Shown one piece after another: positions 18,116-26,894 of a DNA stretch of 64,000 bases; position 1 is the stretch's first letter, and each line of letters starts with the position of its first letter. Location: assembly GCF_017084525.1 (NCBI RefSeq), contig NZ_CP070950.1, positions 3,162,001 to 3,226,000 of the forward strand, written 5' to 3'. The position numbers and the translations under genes are program-made. Source of the stretch: Conexibacter sp. SYSU D00693. GTDB lineage: Bacteria; Actinomycetota; Thermoleophilia; Solirubrobacterales; Solirubrobacteraceae. The notes beneath the pieces are model-generated. The model ran no database searches. It saw only the letters and a program-made list of their open reading frames with translations, and had not been told where the DNA came from.

Positions 18116-18909
18116 TCGTCCTCGCCCGTGTGGGGGAGGGGCTCGGGCAGCGGGAAGCCGTGTTCCTCGCACCCGCGCTCGATGGCCTTGATGACCGTCT
18201 CCATGACCAGCACCCGGGCGAGCTTCTTCGAGTCGCCGGGGATGAGGTGCCACGGGGCCTCGGGGACGTCCGTGCGCTCGAGCATCTCCTCGACGGCCTC
18301 CTCGTAGGCCGGGCGCTTCTCGCGGTTGCGCCAGTCCTCCTCGGTGAGCTTCCAGGACTTCAGCGGGTCCTTGCCGCGGGCCTCGAAGCGCTTGAGCTGC
18401 TCCTCGTCGGAGAGGTGCATCCACAGCTTCACGAGGACCATGCCCTCGGCGGCGAGCGTGCGCTCGAAGCCCACGATCTCGTCGTAGCCGCGGCGCCACT
18501 GCTCCTCGGTGGCGAAGCCCTCGACGCGCTCGACCAGGACGCGCCCGTACCACGAGCGGTCGAGCACCGCCATGCCGCCCCAGCCCGGCAGGACGGGCCA
18601 GAAGCGGTGCAGGAAGTGGTGGCGCTTCTCGTCGTGCGTGGGCGCGGAGAAGGCGGCGACACGGACGTGGCGCGGGTCGAGCGGCGCGACGAGCCGGCGG
18701 ATGGCGCCGCCCTTGCCCGAGGCGTCCCAGCCCTCGAAGACGACGCAGACGGGCGGGCCGAGCTGCGGCTGGGCGGGGTCCATCCCGCCGTGGATGCCGC
18801 CGAGCGCGAGGCGCAGCTGCAGCAGCCGCCGGCCGCCCACGGCGAGGCGGGCGTCCTGCTCGGGGCGCTTGATCTTCTGGGAGAGGTCGACGGCGTCGAG
18901 GCGGCCCAT
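18112..18909 (-). CDS. ppk2: Polyphosphate kinase 2 family protein
   Basis: A 265-residue single-domain PPK2. The Walker A motif is GWDASGKGG and the lid/Walker B region reads VLDRSWYGRVLVERVEG. The motif KLWMHLSDEEQLKRFEARGKDPLKSWK is typical of the family. These enzymes transfer phosphate between polyphosphate and nucleotides (NDP or NMP), so it may recharge ATP/GTP from polyphosphate. A class I, II or III assignment cannot be made safely. A TAGGCA box lies six bases before the ATG, again suggesting a leaderless message. It is convergent with the MATE gene (four-base overlap) and divergent from the MerR gene. Confidence 0.9.
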   Translation of the reverse strand: MGRLDAVDLSQKIKRPEQDARLAVGGRRLLQLRLALGGIHGGMDPAQPQLGPPVCVVFEGWDASGKGGAIRRLVAPLDPRHVRVAAFSAPTHDEKRHHFLHRFWPVLPGWGGMAVLDRSWYGRVLVERVEGFATEEQWRRGYDEIVGFERTLAAEGMVLVKLWMHLSDEEQLKRFEARGKDPLKSWKLTEEDWRNREKRPAYEEAVEEMLERTDVPEAPWHLIPGDSKKLARVLVMETVIKAIERGCEEHGFPLPEPLPHTGEDD

Positions 18910-18971
18910 CGTCCATGCCTACCCGCGCGCAAGCCCGCGTGCAACGGTGGCGTGCGCGCGAGCGCTGGCCG

Positions 18972-19829
18972 ATGCTCCGAGCGGGGATGTCCGCGATCCG
19001 CACCACCGCCGCTGCCGCCATGCTGGGCGTGAGCCCGAGCACGCTGCGCTCCTGGGAGCGGCGCTTCGGCTTCCCCGAGCCGCTGCGCACCGCCGGCGGC
19101 CACCGCCACTTCGACCTCGAGCAGATCGAGGCGCTGCGGGCGGCCCTGCACCAGACCGGCGACGCCGCGGCGGCCATCGCGGTCGCCCGCTCGCGCGGGG
19201 CCGGCCCGGCGACCGACGCACGCCTCGGCCAGGCCTTCGCCGCCTTCGACGAGCCCGCCGCCAACCGCCTGCTCGAGGAGTCGCTCGCGCTGCGCTCCGT
19301 CGAGCGCACGGTCGCCGAGGTCCTGCTGCCCGCGGTCTGCGCGCTGGACGCCGGGCTGCCGGAGGCGGCCTTCGCCCAGCGCTTCGCCGCCGGCTGGCTG
19401 GCCGCGGCCATGCGCGTCGCCCCGCCGGCGTCGCGCCCGGAGGGCGTCCTGGTCTTCGACGCGGGCGCGCCGCTGTCCGCCGACGGCCTGCACGCCCAGG
19501 CCCTCGAGCTCGCCCTGCGCCGCGGCGGCCTGCGCACGCTCGTGCTCACCGCCGCCCTGGACCCCGAGCGCGTCGGCCGCGCCGTCCGCGCCCTCCAGCC
19601 CCGCGCGGTCGTGCTCACCGGCTCGGGCGCCTCGCTCGACGCCCTCGCCCGCCTCGTCTTCGCCGCGCGCCGCGCCTCGGCCGACGCCGACGTGGCGGTC
19701 CTCGACTTCCGCGGCGCGGTCCCGGCCAAGGGCGCCTCCCTCGTCGAGCGCCTTCCGGACCACCCGCTCGCCGCCCGCGAGGCCCTCCTCGCGCGCCTCG
19801 CGGCGCCCGCCCTGCGCGCCGCGGTCTGA
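18972..19829 (+). CDS. MerR-family transcriptional regulator with degenerate B12-binding-like C-terminus
   Basis: The N-terminal winged helix reads AMLGVSPSTLRSWERRFGFPEPLRTAGGHRHF, the MerR/CarH-LitR subtype. A helical bundle follows (about residues 85-150), and then a Rossmann-like region (LALRRGGLRTLVLT ... PRAVVLTGSG) where photoreceptor relatives bind cobalamin. The DxHxxG cobalamin motif is not visible; the matching stretch reads GAPLSADGLH. It is therefore probably a B12-independent regulator. ATG 18972 was taken; ATG 18987 and a longer form from 18915 are possible. A family A palindrome begins nine bases after the stop. Targets are unknown. Confidence 0.75.
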   Translation: MLRAGMSAIRTTAAAAMLGVSPSTLRSWERRFGFPEPLRTAGGHRHFDLEQIEALRAALHQTGDAAAAIAVARSRGAGPATDARLGQAFAAFDEPAANRLLEESLALRSVERTVAEVLLPAVCALDAGLPEAAFAQRFAAGWLAAAMRVAPPASRPEGVLVFDAGAPLSADGLHAQALELALRRGGLRTLVLTAALDPERVGRAVRALQPRAVVLTGSGASLDALARLVFAARRASADADVAVLDFRGAVPAKGASLVERLPDHPLAAREALLARLAAPALRAAV

Positions 19830-19837
19830 GGCGTCGG

Positions 19838-19862
19838 GTGGAAGGTGCCAGGCACCTTCCAC
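19838..19862 (+). repeat. 25-base intergenic palindrome, family A (second copy)
   Basis: Arms GTGGAAGGTGCC and complement around a central A. It differs from the 8643 copy at one position per arm, with the pairing conserved. It starts nine bases after the MerR stop. Confidence 0.75.
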
Positions 19863-19916
19863 TCGTTCGGGGCCGACGTTCGGGGCCGTCCGGCGGGCGG
19901 TGCATGCTCCCGACCC

Positions 19917-20363
19917 GTGACCACGCCGACGCTCGTCCCCGGGGACCCGCTTGCCCACCGCGCCCTGGAGTCCCTCCTCCGTGCTGAGGCGAGCGTGCGC
20001 CGGCGCCTGTCGGCCGACCTCGAGCGCGAGCGGCTGAGCGCGTCGGGCTTCTCGGTCCTCCTCGCGCTGACCGACGGCGGCGGGGAGCTCGAGCTGCGCG
20101 ACCTCCGCGCCCGGCTGCGCACCTCGAAGGCCAACGCCACCGAGGTCGTCACGACGCTCGAGAGCCGCGGGCTGGTCCAGCGCTTCCGCCTCGCCCACGA
20201 CCGGCGCGCCGCCGCGGTGCGCCTCACGGTCTCCGGGCGCGAGTGCGTCGACCGCCTCTTCCCCGAGCACACCGAGCGCGTCTCCATCGCGTTCGCGGCG
20301 CTCGACGAGGAGGAGAAGCGCACCTTCGCCGCGCTCTGCCAGAAGCTCGCCGCCGCCGCGTAG
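19917..20363 (+). CDS. MarR-family transcriptional regulator
   Basis: A 148-residue product, the usual MarR length. The winged helix covers LSASGFSVLLALTDGGGELELRDL, RLRTSKANATEVVTTLESRGLVQR and the wing DRRAAAVRLTVSGRE. N- and C-terminal helices would form the dimer interface. GTG 19917 was chosen because upstream in-frame sequence runs into the palindrome and lacks family similarity. MarR proteins typically repress efflux or oxidative-stress genes and respond to small ligands. The nearest downstream gene is ileS, 48 bases away, which has its own -10-like box. The target is not evident. Confidence 0.85.
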   Translation: MTTPTLVPGDPLAHRALESLLRAEASVRRRLSADLERERLSASGFSVLLALTDGGGELELRDLRARLRTSKANATEVVTTLESRGLVQRFRLAHDRRAAAVRLTVSGRECVDRLFPEHTERVSIAFAALDEEEKRTFAALCQKLAAAA

Positions 20364-20394
20364 CGCCGCAGGGCGGGCGCGCGCCGCGCGCTCC

Positions 20395-20400
20395 TAGACT
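20395..20400 (+). promoter_or_regulatory. -10 box upstream of ileS
   Basis: TAGACT lies 11 bases before ATG 20412. The geometry is close to leaderless. There is no room for a T-box leader between the MarR stop and ileS. Confidence 0.4.
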
Positions 20401-20411
20401 GGGGCGCTCGC

Positions 20412-23400
20412 ATGCCGCGCCGCGCCGTCGACCCCAACCAGGACTTCCCCCAGCTCGAGGAGCAGGTGCTCGAGCGCTGGCGCGAGCGCGACGTCTTCCA
20501 GGAGTCGATGCGCCGCCGGGAGGGCGCCGAGCCCTGGGTCTTCTGGGAGGGCCCCCCGACGGCCAACGGCCGCCCCGGCTCCCACCACGTCCTCAGCCGC
20601 GCCTACAAGGACGTCTTCCCGCGCTTCCAGACCATGCGCGGGCGCTACGTCGAGCGCAAGGGCGGCTGGGACTGCCACGGCCTCCCGGTCGAGATCACCG
20701 TCGAGCAGCAGCTCGGCCTCAAGTCCAAGGCCGACATCGAGGCCTTCGGCATCGAGGAGTTCAACCGCCGCTGCCGCGAGTCGGTCTTCGAGTTCCTCGA
20801 GGAGTGGACGAAGCTCACCGAGCGCATCGCGTTCTGGGTCGACCTCGACCACCCGTACCGCACGCTCGACACGAGCTACGTGGAGTCGGTCTGGTGGTCG
20901 CTCAAGCAGGTCTTCGACAAGGACCTCCTCTACGAGGGCCACAAGGTCGTCCCGTACTGCCCGCGCTGCGGCACCGCCCTGTCCTCGCACGAGCTCGCGC
21001 TGGGCTACAAGGACGTCGTCGACCCGTCGGTCTACGTGCGCTTCCCGCTGCGCGACCGTCCCGGCGACGAGCTGCTCGTGTGGACGACCACGCCGTGGAC
21101 GCTCGTCTCGAACGCCGCCGTCGCCGTCGACCCCGAGCTGACGTACGTGCGCGCGCAGGCGGACGGCTACGTCGCGATCCTCGCCGAGGCGCTCGTCGAG
21201 CGCGTCCTGGGCGAGGGCGCCGAGGTCCTGGAGCGCTTCCCCGGCAACGACCTCGTCGGCCTCTCCTACGAGCCGCCGTTCGGCTTCATCGCCGCCGACG
21301 CCTACGGCCCGAAGGGCCATACCGTCCTGCCCGCCGACTTCGTCACCGCCGAGGACGGCACCGGCCTGGTCCACACCGCCATCGCCTTCGGCGAGGACGA
21401 CTTCCGCCTGGGCACCGAGCACGGCCTGACCGTCGTCAACCCGGTCAAGCTCGACGGCACCTACGACGAGCGCATCGGCGAGTACGCGGGGCGCTTCGTC
21501 AAGGACGCCGACGCCGACCTCGTCGAGGACCTCCGCGCGCGCGGGCGGCTGCACAAGGCCGTCGAGTACGAGCACGCCTACCCGCACTGCTGGCGCTGCT
21601 CGACGCCGCTGCTCTACTACGCCAAGCCGTCCTGGTACATCGCGACCTCGAAGGTCCGCGACCGGATGATCGCCGCCAACGAGACGGTCACCTGGCACCC
21701 CGAGCACATCAAGCACGGGCGCTTCGGCAACTGGCTGGAGGGCAACGTCGACTGGGCGCTGTCGCGCGAACGCTACTGGGGCACGCCGCTCCCGATCTGG
21801 CGCTGCGACGCCGACCCGTCGCACGTGCACTGCGTCGGCTCCTTCGAGGAGCTCGAGCAGCTCAGCGGCGTCGCGCTCGAGGACCCCCACCGGCCCTACG
21901 TCGACGACGTCCGCTTCCCGTGCCCGCACGGCGACGGCGAGATGGGGCGCGTGCCCGAGGTCATCGACGTCTGGTTCGACTCCGGCGCCATGCCCTTCGC
22001 GCAGTGGCACGCGCCGTTCGAGAACGAGGACAAGCTCGCGCGCTCGTACCCCGCGCAGTTCGTCTGCGAGGCGCTGGACCAGACCCGCGGCTGGTTCTAC
22101 TCGCTGCTGGCGATCAGCGTGCTGCTCAACGACCGCGCGCCCTACGAGGACGTCGTCTGCCTCGGCCTCATCCTCGACGAGGAGGGTCAGAAGATGTCCA
22201 AGTCCAGGGGCAACGTCGTGGCGCCCTGGGACGTGCTCGACCGCTTCGGCGCCGACGCCTTCCGCTGGTACTTCTTCAGCTCCAAGCAGCCGTGGGACGG
22301 CTACCGCTTCTCGATGGAGGCCATCGGCGAGGGCGTGCGGCTGTTCCTCAAGCAGCTGTGGAACACCTACGGCTTCCACGTCCTCTACGAGCAGGCCACC
22401 GAGCCGGCCGGCGACCCCGAGGCCAGGACCGACCTCGACCGCTGGGCGCTGTCGCGCCTCGCGGCGACGGTCGAGACGGTCACCGACGCGCTCGAGGGCT
22501 TCGACGCGACGGCCGGCGCGCGCGCCATCGCCGCCTTCGTCGACGACCTCTCCAACTGGTACGTGCGCCGCTCGCGCCGGCGCTTCTGGGACGGCGAGGC
22601 GGCCGCGTTCGCGACGCTCCACGAGTGCCTCGTGACGGTCGCCAAGCTCCTGGCGCCCTACTGCCCGTTCGTGGCCGACGAGCTCTTCGACAACCTCGAC
22701 GGGTCCGAGCCCTCGGTCCACCTCTGCGACTGGCCGTCCGCCGGGCCGCGCGACGTGGAGCTCGAGGAGGCGATGGCGACGGCGCGCGAGGCGGTGCGTC
22801 TGGGCCTCGGCGCGCGCGGCGCGGCGAAGGTCAAGCTGCGCCAGCCGCTGCGCGAGGCGATCGTCGTCGCCGCCGGCAAGGAGCGCGACGCGATCGAGCG
22901 CCTGGCCGACGTCGTGCGCGACGAGCTCAACGTCAAGGAGCTGCGCTTCGTCGGTGCCGCCGACGAGCTGGGCTCCTACGCGCTCAAGCCGAACTACCGC
23001 TCCCTGGGCCCGCGCTTCGGCGCGGCGATGCCCCAGGTCGCGGCCGCCGTCGAGGCGCTCGACGCGGGCTCGGTGGCCGGCGTGCTGCGCGGCGGGGGGA
23101 CGGTCGGCGTCCACGTCGACGGCCACGACCACGAGCTGGGTCCCGACGACATCGCGCTGGCGCTGCAGCCGCTCGAGGGCTACCAGCTCGAGCGTGAGGG
23201 CGGGCACGCCGTGGCGCTGGAGCTCGCGATCGACGACGCGCTGCGTCGCGAGGGCTGGGCGCGTGAGGTCGTCCGGGCGGTGCAGAACGCCCGCAAGGAC
23301 GCCGGTCTCGAGGTCTCGGACCGCATCGCGCTCGAGCTCGGCGGCGACGCGGAGCTGCTGGCCGCCGCGCGCGAGCACGAGGCCTACGTCGTCGGCGAGG

Positions 23401-23495
23401 TCCTGGCCACGTCGGTGGTCTACGACGGCGCCGGGCACGGCGCGTCGGCGACCGTCGAGGGCCGCCCGCTCGTCGTCGGCGTGCGGGCCGTCTAG
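20412..23495 (+). CDS. ileS: Isoleucyl-tRNA synthetase
   Basis: A 1027-residue class I synthetase charging tRNA-Ile. The HIGH-box region reads GPPTANGRPGSHHVLSR, the GxHH variant I recall from several high-GC and eukaryote-like IleS proteins. The KMSKS motif is exact (K594 onward, in GQKMSKSRGN). The editing domain (TTTPWTLVSNAAVAV) separates the two. WDCHGLPVE and FDSGAMPFAQWH are family signatures. The CPRCG and CWRCS knuckles suggest zinc-binding inserts. The C-terminal anticodon-binding helices and a tail of about 180 residues complete the long (IleS2-like) form, which often carries mupirocin tolerance. That property is inference only. Confidence 0.95.
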   Translation: MPRRAVDPNQDFPQLEEQVLERWRERDVFQESMRRREGAEPWVFWEGPPTANGRPGSHHVLSRAYKDVFPRFQTMRGRYVERKGGWDCHGLPVEITVEQQLGLKSKADIEAFGIEEFNRRCRESVFEFLEEWTKLTERIAFWVDLDHPYRTLDTSYVESVWWSLKQVFDKDLLYEGHKVVPYCPRCGTALSSHELALGYKDVVDPSVYVRFPLRDRPGDELLVWTTTPWTLVSNAAVAVDPELTYVRAQADGYVAILAEALVERVLGEGAEVLERFPGNDLVGLSYEPPFGFIAADAYGPKGHTVLPADFVTAEDGTGLVHTAIAFGEDDFRLGTEHGLTVVNPVKLDGTYDERIGEYAGRFVKDADADLVEDLRARGRLHKAVEYEHAYPHCWRCSTPLLYYAKPSWYIATSKVRDRMIAANETVTWHPEHIKHGRFGNWLEGNVDWALSRERYWGTPLPIWRCDADPSHVHCVGSFEELEQLSGVALEDPHRPYVDDVRFPCPHGDGEMGRVPEVIDVWFDSGAMPFAQWHAPFENEDKLARSYPAQFVCEALDQTRGWFYSLLAISVLLNDRAPYEDVVCLGLILDEEGQKMSKSRGNVVAPWDVLDRFGADAFRWYFFSSKQPWDGYRFSMEAIGEGVRLFLKQLWNTYGFHVLYEQATEPAGDPEARTDLDRWALSRLAATVETVTDALEGFDATAGARAIAAFVDDLSNWYVRRSRRRFWDGEAAAFATLHECLVTVAKLLAPYCPFVADELFDNLDGSEPSVHLCDWPSAGPRDVELEEAMATAREAVRLGLGARGAAKVKLRQPLREAIVVAAGKERDAIERLADVVRDELNVKELRFVGAADELGSYALKPNYRSLGPRFGAAMPQVAAAVEALDAGSVAGVLRGGGTVGVHVDGHDHELGPDDIALALQPLEGYQLEREGGHAVALELAIDDALRREGWAREVVRAVQNARKDAGLEVSDRIALELGGDAELLAAAREHEAYVVGEVLATSVVYDGAGHGASATVEGRPLVVGVRAV

Positions 23496-23511
23496 CGACG
23501 GCGCGTCGCGC

Positions 23512-23880
23512 TCAGCCGTCGTCCCCGCAGAGCGCGGGGGTGCAGATGAGGACGAAGCCGATGGTCGTCTTGCCGCCCTCCTTGACCAGGACGTCGGTCC
23601 ACGGCCCCCTGCCGCCCTTCGTCCAGTCGAAGTAGCGCCAGCCCCTGGGCTCGGGGATCCGCGCGGCGAGCCGCTTGGCGGCCTTGCACGAGATGCTCCC
23701 GCGGACGCGGTAGGTCTTGTAGCGCACGCCCGGCGACGGCCCGGTGGCGGTGCCGCAGCTCGTCGTCCCCTTCGTCGAGGGCGGCATCTTCGGCGGCGTC
23801 TGGGCGGGTGCCACGGTCCCGGCCGCCAGGAGGGCGGCCAGCGCCGCGGCGGCGGTGGCGACGGTGCCAGCGGAGGGCAT
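23512..23880 (-). CDS. Small exported protein with four cysteines, unknown function
   Basis: A 122-residue product. The N-terminal 27 residues form a signal peptide ending near APAQ. Mature cysteines occur in TSCGT, SISCKAAKR, ICTPALCGD; the spacing would allow two disulfides. The motif GWRYFDWTKGGRGPWTDV has the look of a small secreted beta domain also seen in hypothetical proteins of soil actinobacteria. No enzyme motif was seen. It lies 16 bases after the convergent ileS stop and upstream (in transcription order) of nothing obvious. It is a hypothetical protein with good coding character. Confidence 0.6.
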   Translation of the reverse strand: MPSAGTVATAAAALAALLAAGTVAPAQTPPKMPPSTKGTTSCGTATGPSPGVRYKTYRVRGSISCKAAKRLAARIPEPRGWRYFDWTKGGRGPWTDVLVKEGGKTTIGFVLICTPALCGDDG

Positions 23881-23889
23881 CTGGCGGGA

Positions 23890-24948
23890 TCATGCCCCAC
23901 CGCCTGGCTTGACACCCTGCCCGGTCGAGCGCGCGTCCTGCCCCAGACGCCGGACCAGGTCCGCGGCGCGCTCGTCGGTCGCGAGCTGGTAGGCCTGCCC
24001 CGCCCAGAGGTGCAGGAGGTCCGCGTCGCCGCGCTCGCGGGCCGCCGCCCGCAGGGGCGCGGTCAGGTGGTGGACCTCGGGGTAGGCGGCGGGCGCGGAG
24101 CCGTCGTGCTCGCGCAGGAAGCGGTTGACGATGCCGCGGGCGGTGCGCCCGGTGAAGGCGCGCGTCAGGGCCGTGGGGGCGTCGCCGCGCAGCGCCTCGC
24201 GGTGGACGGGCGCGGTGCCGGCCTCCGGCGCGCGCAGGAACGCCGTGCCCAGCTGGGCGGCGGTCGCACCGGCGGCGAGGACCGCGGCGACGCCGGCGCC
24301 GGTGGCGATGCTGCCCGCCGCGACCATGGGGAGGCCGACCGGCGCGACGAGCTGCAGCAGCGCCAGCAGGCCGAGCGGCGGGGCGCCGGGCGTCAGCCAG
24401 CCGCCCTGGTGGCCGCCGGCCTCGGCGCCCTGGACGACCACCGCGTCGGCACCGGCGTCGTGGGCGGCCCGGGCCTCGGCGGTCGACGTGACGGTCACCC
24501 ACACCGCCGCGCCGGCGTCCTGCAGCCGGGCGACGTCCTCGGGCGACGGGCACCCGAAGGTCGTCGAGACCACCGGCACCCGCTCGCGCACGACCACGTC
24601 GAGCTTCGCCGCGTAGCCGTCGTCGTCGTGGCGCGGCTCGCCGAGGGCGACGCCCGCGGCCGCGGCCTCGGGCTCCAGCCGCCGCGCATAGGCGCGGACG
24701 GCGTCCGCGTCGTCGGTGGGGGGCGACGGGACGAAGAGGTTGACCCCGAAGGGCGCGTCGCCCAGGGCGCCACGGGCGGCGGCGACCTCCCCGGCGACCG
24801 CGTCGACGGCCTTGTAGCCGGCGGCGAGGAAGCCCAGCCCGCCGGCGCCCGACACGGCGGTCGCGAGGGCCACGGTCGACGGCCCGCCCGCCAGCGGGGC
24901 CTGGACGACGGGCTCGACCAGCCTGGCCGGGTCGAACCGCGCGGTCAT
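23890..24948 (-). CDS. Nitronate monooxygenase (2-nitropropane dioxygenase family)
   Basis: A 352-residue FMN-dependent TIM-barrel enzyme oxidising alkyl nitronates to carbonyl compounds and nitrite. Family marks are the N-terminal [24 protein letters not shown], the phosphate-binding [19 protein letters not shown] (the His of GGHQG is the usual active-site residue) and [20 protein letters not shown]. It overlaps the upstream HCCA-isomerase-like gene by four bases (ATGA) and lies in a three-gene block headed by a TetR repressor. That context suggests induction by a toxic nitro or aromatic compound. Some family members are enoyl reductases (FabK-like), but the GGHQGG context favours nitronate monooxygenase. 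Confidence 0.88.
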   Translation of the reverse strand: MTARFDPARLVEPVVQAPLAGGPSTVALATAVSGAGGLGFLAAGYKAVDAVAGEVAAARGALGDAPFGVNLFVPSPPTDDADAVRAYARRLEPEAAAAGVALGEPRHDDDGYAAKLDVVVRERVPVVSTTFGCPSPEDVARLQDAGAAVWVTVTSTAEARAAHDAGADAVVVQGAEAGGHQGGWLTPGAPPLGLLALLQLVAPVGLPMVAAGSIATGAGVAAVLAAGATAAQLGTAFLRAPEAGTAPVHREALRGDAPTALTRAFTGRTARGIVNRFLREHDGSAPAAYPEVHHLTAPLRAAARERGDADLLHLWAGQAYQLATDERAADLVRRLGQDARSTGQGVKPGGGA

Positions 24949-25511
24949 GCGCGCGCGGCGACCTCCTCGAGGCGGTCGTCGCCCCAGACGACCTCGCCGT
25001 CGACGACGACCGACGGGATGCCGGTGACGCCGGCGGCCAGGGCGGCGTCGGTCGCCGCCCGCAGCGCGTCCTTGGTCGTCTGGCGCCCGGCCGCCTCGAG
25101 CAGCTCGTCCGGGTCGAGGCCGGCGCGCCGGGCGGCCTCGGCAAGGCCCTCGGCGTCGAGCTGCCGCGCCTCGGTGAAGTGCAGGCGCATGGCGGCGAGC
25201 GCGAACGGGCGCAGCGCTCCGCGGGCGTCGGCGGCGGTCGCGCAGCGGGCAGCGAGCAGGCCGTTGGCCGGCCAGTCGTCGGCCCAGCGCAGGGGAGGAA
25301 GGCCGCGCTCGGCGGCGCGTCGCTCCACCTCGGCGATCCCCTGCTCGCGCGCGTCGGTCAGCGCCCAGGACGACCGGCCCGTGGCCTGGAAGATCGCGCC
25401 GAGGAGCACCGGCGTCCACACCGGCGGCTCGGGCAGGAGCTCGTCGATGCGCTCGGCGGCCAGCCAGGCGTAGGGCGAGAGGAGGTCGAGGTAGAAGGTC
25501 GTGCGTGCCAT
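24945..25511 (-). CDS. HCCA-isomerase/DsbA-fold (GST-kappa-like) protein
   Basis: A 188-residue thioredoxin-fold protein. The N-terminal [11 protein letters not shown] has Ser-Pro-Tyr where DsbA has CPxC, so it is not a disulfide oxidase. It resembles 2-hydroxychromene-2-carboxylate isomerase and kappa-class glutathione transferases, which use a serine there. [17 protein letters not shown] is the cis-Pro loop of the fold. The helical insert lies between residues 60 and 150. It is co-transcribed with the nitronate monooxygenase (four-base overlap). A dyad two bases upstream of its ATG is a likely TetR operator. The glutathione requirement is doubtful in an actinobacterium; mycothiol or a thiol-free reaction is possible. 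Confidence 0.82.
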   Translation of the reverse strand: MARTTFYLDLLSPYAWLAAERIDELLPEPPVWTPVLLGAIFQATGRSSWALTDAREQGIAEVERRAAERGLPPLRWADDWPANGLLAARCATAADARGALRPFALAAMRLHFTEARQLDAEGLAEAARRAGLDPDELLEAAGRQTTKDALRAATDAALAAGVTGIPSVVVDGEVVWGDDRLEEVAARA

Positions 25512-25512
25512 G

Positions 25513-25530
25513 ACTTGTCGCGTGACAAGT
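25513..25530 (-). promoter_or_regulatory. Likely TetR operator before the isomerase/monooxygenase genes
   Basis: A perfect inverted repeat ACTTGTC-GCGT-GACAAGT. It fills the 18-base gap between the tetR stop and the ATG of the next gene. Such a position allows the repressor to block the two downstream genes. It is noticeably AT-richer than its surroundings. Confidence 0.6.
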
Positions 25531-26174
25531 TACGCCGTCCGCAGCAGCGCGGCAAGGGCGATGACGACCTGGTCGCGGCGGCGCGCGAGGAACGCGGGGT
25601 CGCCGGCGTCGAGTCCCACGGCGGGCAGGAGCGTGTGCTGGTGCGCCAGGGGGAGGACGCTCAGCGCCACCCAGGCGACCACCGCCTCGGCGACGTCGAA
25701 GCGGGCCAGGCCGTCGCGCGGCGCGGCGTCGCGAACCGCCCGCAGCACGTCCTCGAGGGTGGTCGACTCGTGCGGTGCAGCGGCGAGGCGGGCGCCGCCC
25801 TCGAGCGCCTCGCGCTGCACGAGCGAGACGAACGCCGGCCGGCCGGCGAGGAAGCGCAGGTAGCCCTCGGCAGCCTCGGCCAGCGGGGCCTCCAGCGGGC
25901 GCTCGTCGTCCCCGGCCGCCCACGCGCGCAGCGGGGCGACCGCGGGCGCCAGTGCCGCCTCGCGCGCCTCGAACAGCCGCGTCAGCACCGCGGCGTACAG
26001 CGCCTCCTTGCGCCCGAAGAAGTACCGCGGGGCCTCGCGCGACAAGCCCGCCGCGGCGCCGATCTCCGCCACGCTGGCGCCGGCGAACCCGCGCGCGGCG
26101 AAGAGCTCCTCGGCGGCGTCGAGCAGCGCCTGCCGGCTGCGCTCGGCGTCGCGGCGACGCGGGCCCTCGGACAC
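25530..26174 (-). CDS. TetR-family transcriptional repressor
   Basis: A 214-residue product. The N-terminal HTH reads [45 protein letters not shown], with a helix 3 ending in RYFF rather than the common YYHF. The C-terminal helices form the ligand/dimer domain, with no assignable ligand. It starts with GTG 26174; TAGGCT lies six bases upstream. It is followed by the operator-like dyad and then the isomerase and nitronate monooxygenase genes on the same strand. The likely circuit is a local repressor released by a substrate of these enzymes. Confidence 0.87.
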   Translation of the reverse strand: MSEGPRRRDAERSRQALLDAAEELFAARGFAGASVAEIGAAAGLSREAPRYFFGRKEALYAAVLTRLFEAREAALAPAVAPLRAWAAGDDERPLEAPLAEAAEGYLRFLAGRPAFVSLVQREALEGGARLAAAPHESTTLEDVLRAVRDAAPRDGLARFDVAEAVVAWVALSVLPLAHQHTLLPAVGLDAGDPAFLARRRDQVVIALAALLRTA

Positions 26175-26180
26175 CGGGCC

Positions 26181-26186
26181 AGCCTA
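26181..26186 (-). promoter_or_regulatory. -10 box of the TetR gene
   Basis: TAGGCT on the minus strand, six bases before GTG 26174. This fits leaderless transcription. Confidence 0.45.
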
Positions 26187-26225
26187 GAGGGGGGCGAACT
26201 CGTGGCCCGCCCGCCTACAGAGGGC

Positions 26226-26549
26226 ATGGACCACGACACACTGTGCGCCACGGTCGCGGGGATCCCCGCCGGGCGCTGGATGAGCTACGCCGACGTCGCC
26301 CTGGCGGCGGGCGGCGGCCCTGCGCACGCGCGGGCGATCAACGGGATGCTGCGCCGGCTGGCGCCGCAGGGCGCGCATCGCGTGCTGAAGAGCGACGGGA
26401 CGGTCGCGCCCACGGCGCTGGGCGACCCGGTCGCGGTGCGCAAGGCGCTCGAGGCCGAGGGCGTCGCCTTCGACGGCGGGCGCGCCGCGCAGGAGCTGCG
26501 GGTGCGCCCGCCGGAGGCGGAGGTGGAGGCGGCCGCCCAGGCGGCCTGA
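26226..26549 (+). CDS. Alkyltransferase-like (MGMT-family) DNA-binding protein
   Basis: A 107-residue product with the MGMT C-terminal DNA-binding domain ([23 protein letters not shown]). The alkyl-acceptor motif PCHR of true O6-methylguanine methyltransferases is replaced by [10 protein letters not shown], so it has no acceptor cysteine. Such alkyltransferase-like proteins bind O6-alkylguanine and hand the lesion to nucleotide excision repair. The family usually has Trp at this position, whereas Ala is seen here. AGAGGGC directly before ATG 26226 may act as a ribosome site. It is convergent with trxA, with nine bases between stops. Confidence 0.8.
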   Translation: MDHDTLCATVAGIPAGRWMSYADVALAAGGGPAHARAINGMLRRLAPQGAHRVLKSDGTVAPTALGDPVAVRKALEAEGVAFDGGRAAQELRVRPPEAEVEAAAQAA

Positions 26550-26558
26550 CCCGGGCGG

Positions 26559-26888
26559 CTAGGCCGCGGGCGTGAGCTCGAGCTCAGCCTCGAGCTTGCG
26601 CTTCGGGAAGGCGCCGGTGACCTTCTTGGCGACCTGCCCGTGCTTGAAGAGGATCAGCGTGGGGATCGACAGCACCTGGAACTGCGCCGCGGTCTGCTGG
26701 TTGTCGTCCACGTTGAGCTTGAGGACCTTGAGGTCGGGCTGCTCCTTGGCGATCTCCTCGACCACCGGGGCGACCACGCGGCACGGACCGCACCACGGCG
26801 CCCAGAAGTCGACGAGGACGGGCTGGTCGGCCTCGAGGACCTCAGCCTGGAAGTTGGTGTCGGTGACGTCGGTGACGGTGCCTGCCAT
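26559..26888 (-). CDS. trxA: Thioredoxin
   Basis: A 109-residue classical thioredoxin. The redox site is FWAPWCGPCRVVAPV, and the cis-Pro loop is SIPTLILFKHG. It reduces protein disulfides in the cytoplasm with thioredoxin reductase, which is not in this window. It has the clearest expression signals here: AAGGAG six bases before the ATG, and a TATAGT -10 box further up. This is consistent with high constitutive expression. Full length, no insertions. Confidence 0.96.
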   Translation of the reverse strand: MAGTVTDVTDTNFQAEVLEADQPVLVDFWAPWCGPCRVVAPVVEEIAKEQPDLKVLKLNVDDNQQTAAQFQVLSIPTLILFKHGQVAKKVTGAFPKRKLEAELELTPAA

Positions 26889-26894
26889 GTCGAT

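Noticed and set aside
20364-20411. T-box riboswitch before ileS
   Set aside because: Only 48 bases separate the MarR stop from ileS; there is no room for a T-box and no TGGN-type motif seen.
20412-23495. Missing HIGH motif as evidence of a defective IleS
   Set aside because: The GRPGSHHVLSR variant is one I recall from several functional IleS proteins, and KMSKS and the editing domain are intact.
24945-25511. DsbA-type disulfide oxidoreductase
   Set aside because: The active-site cysteines are absent (Ser-Pro-Tyr at that position), so HCCA-isomerase/GST-kappa-like is the better call.
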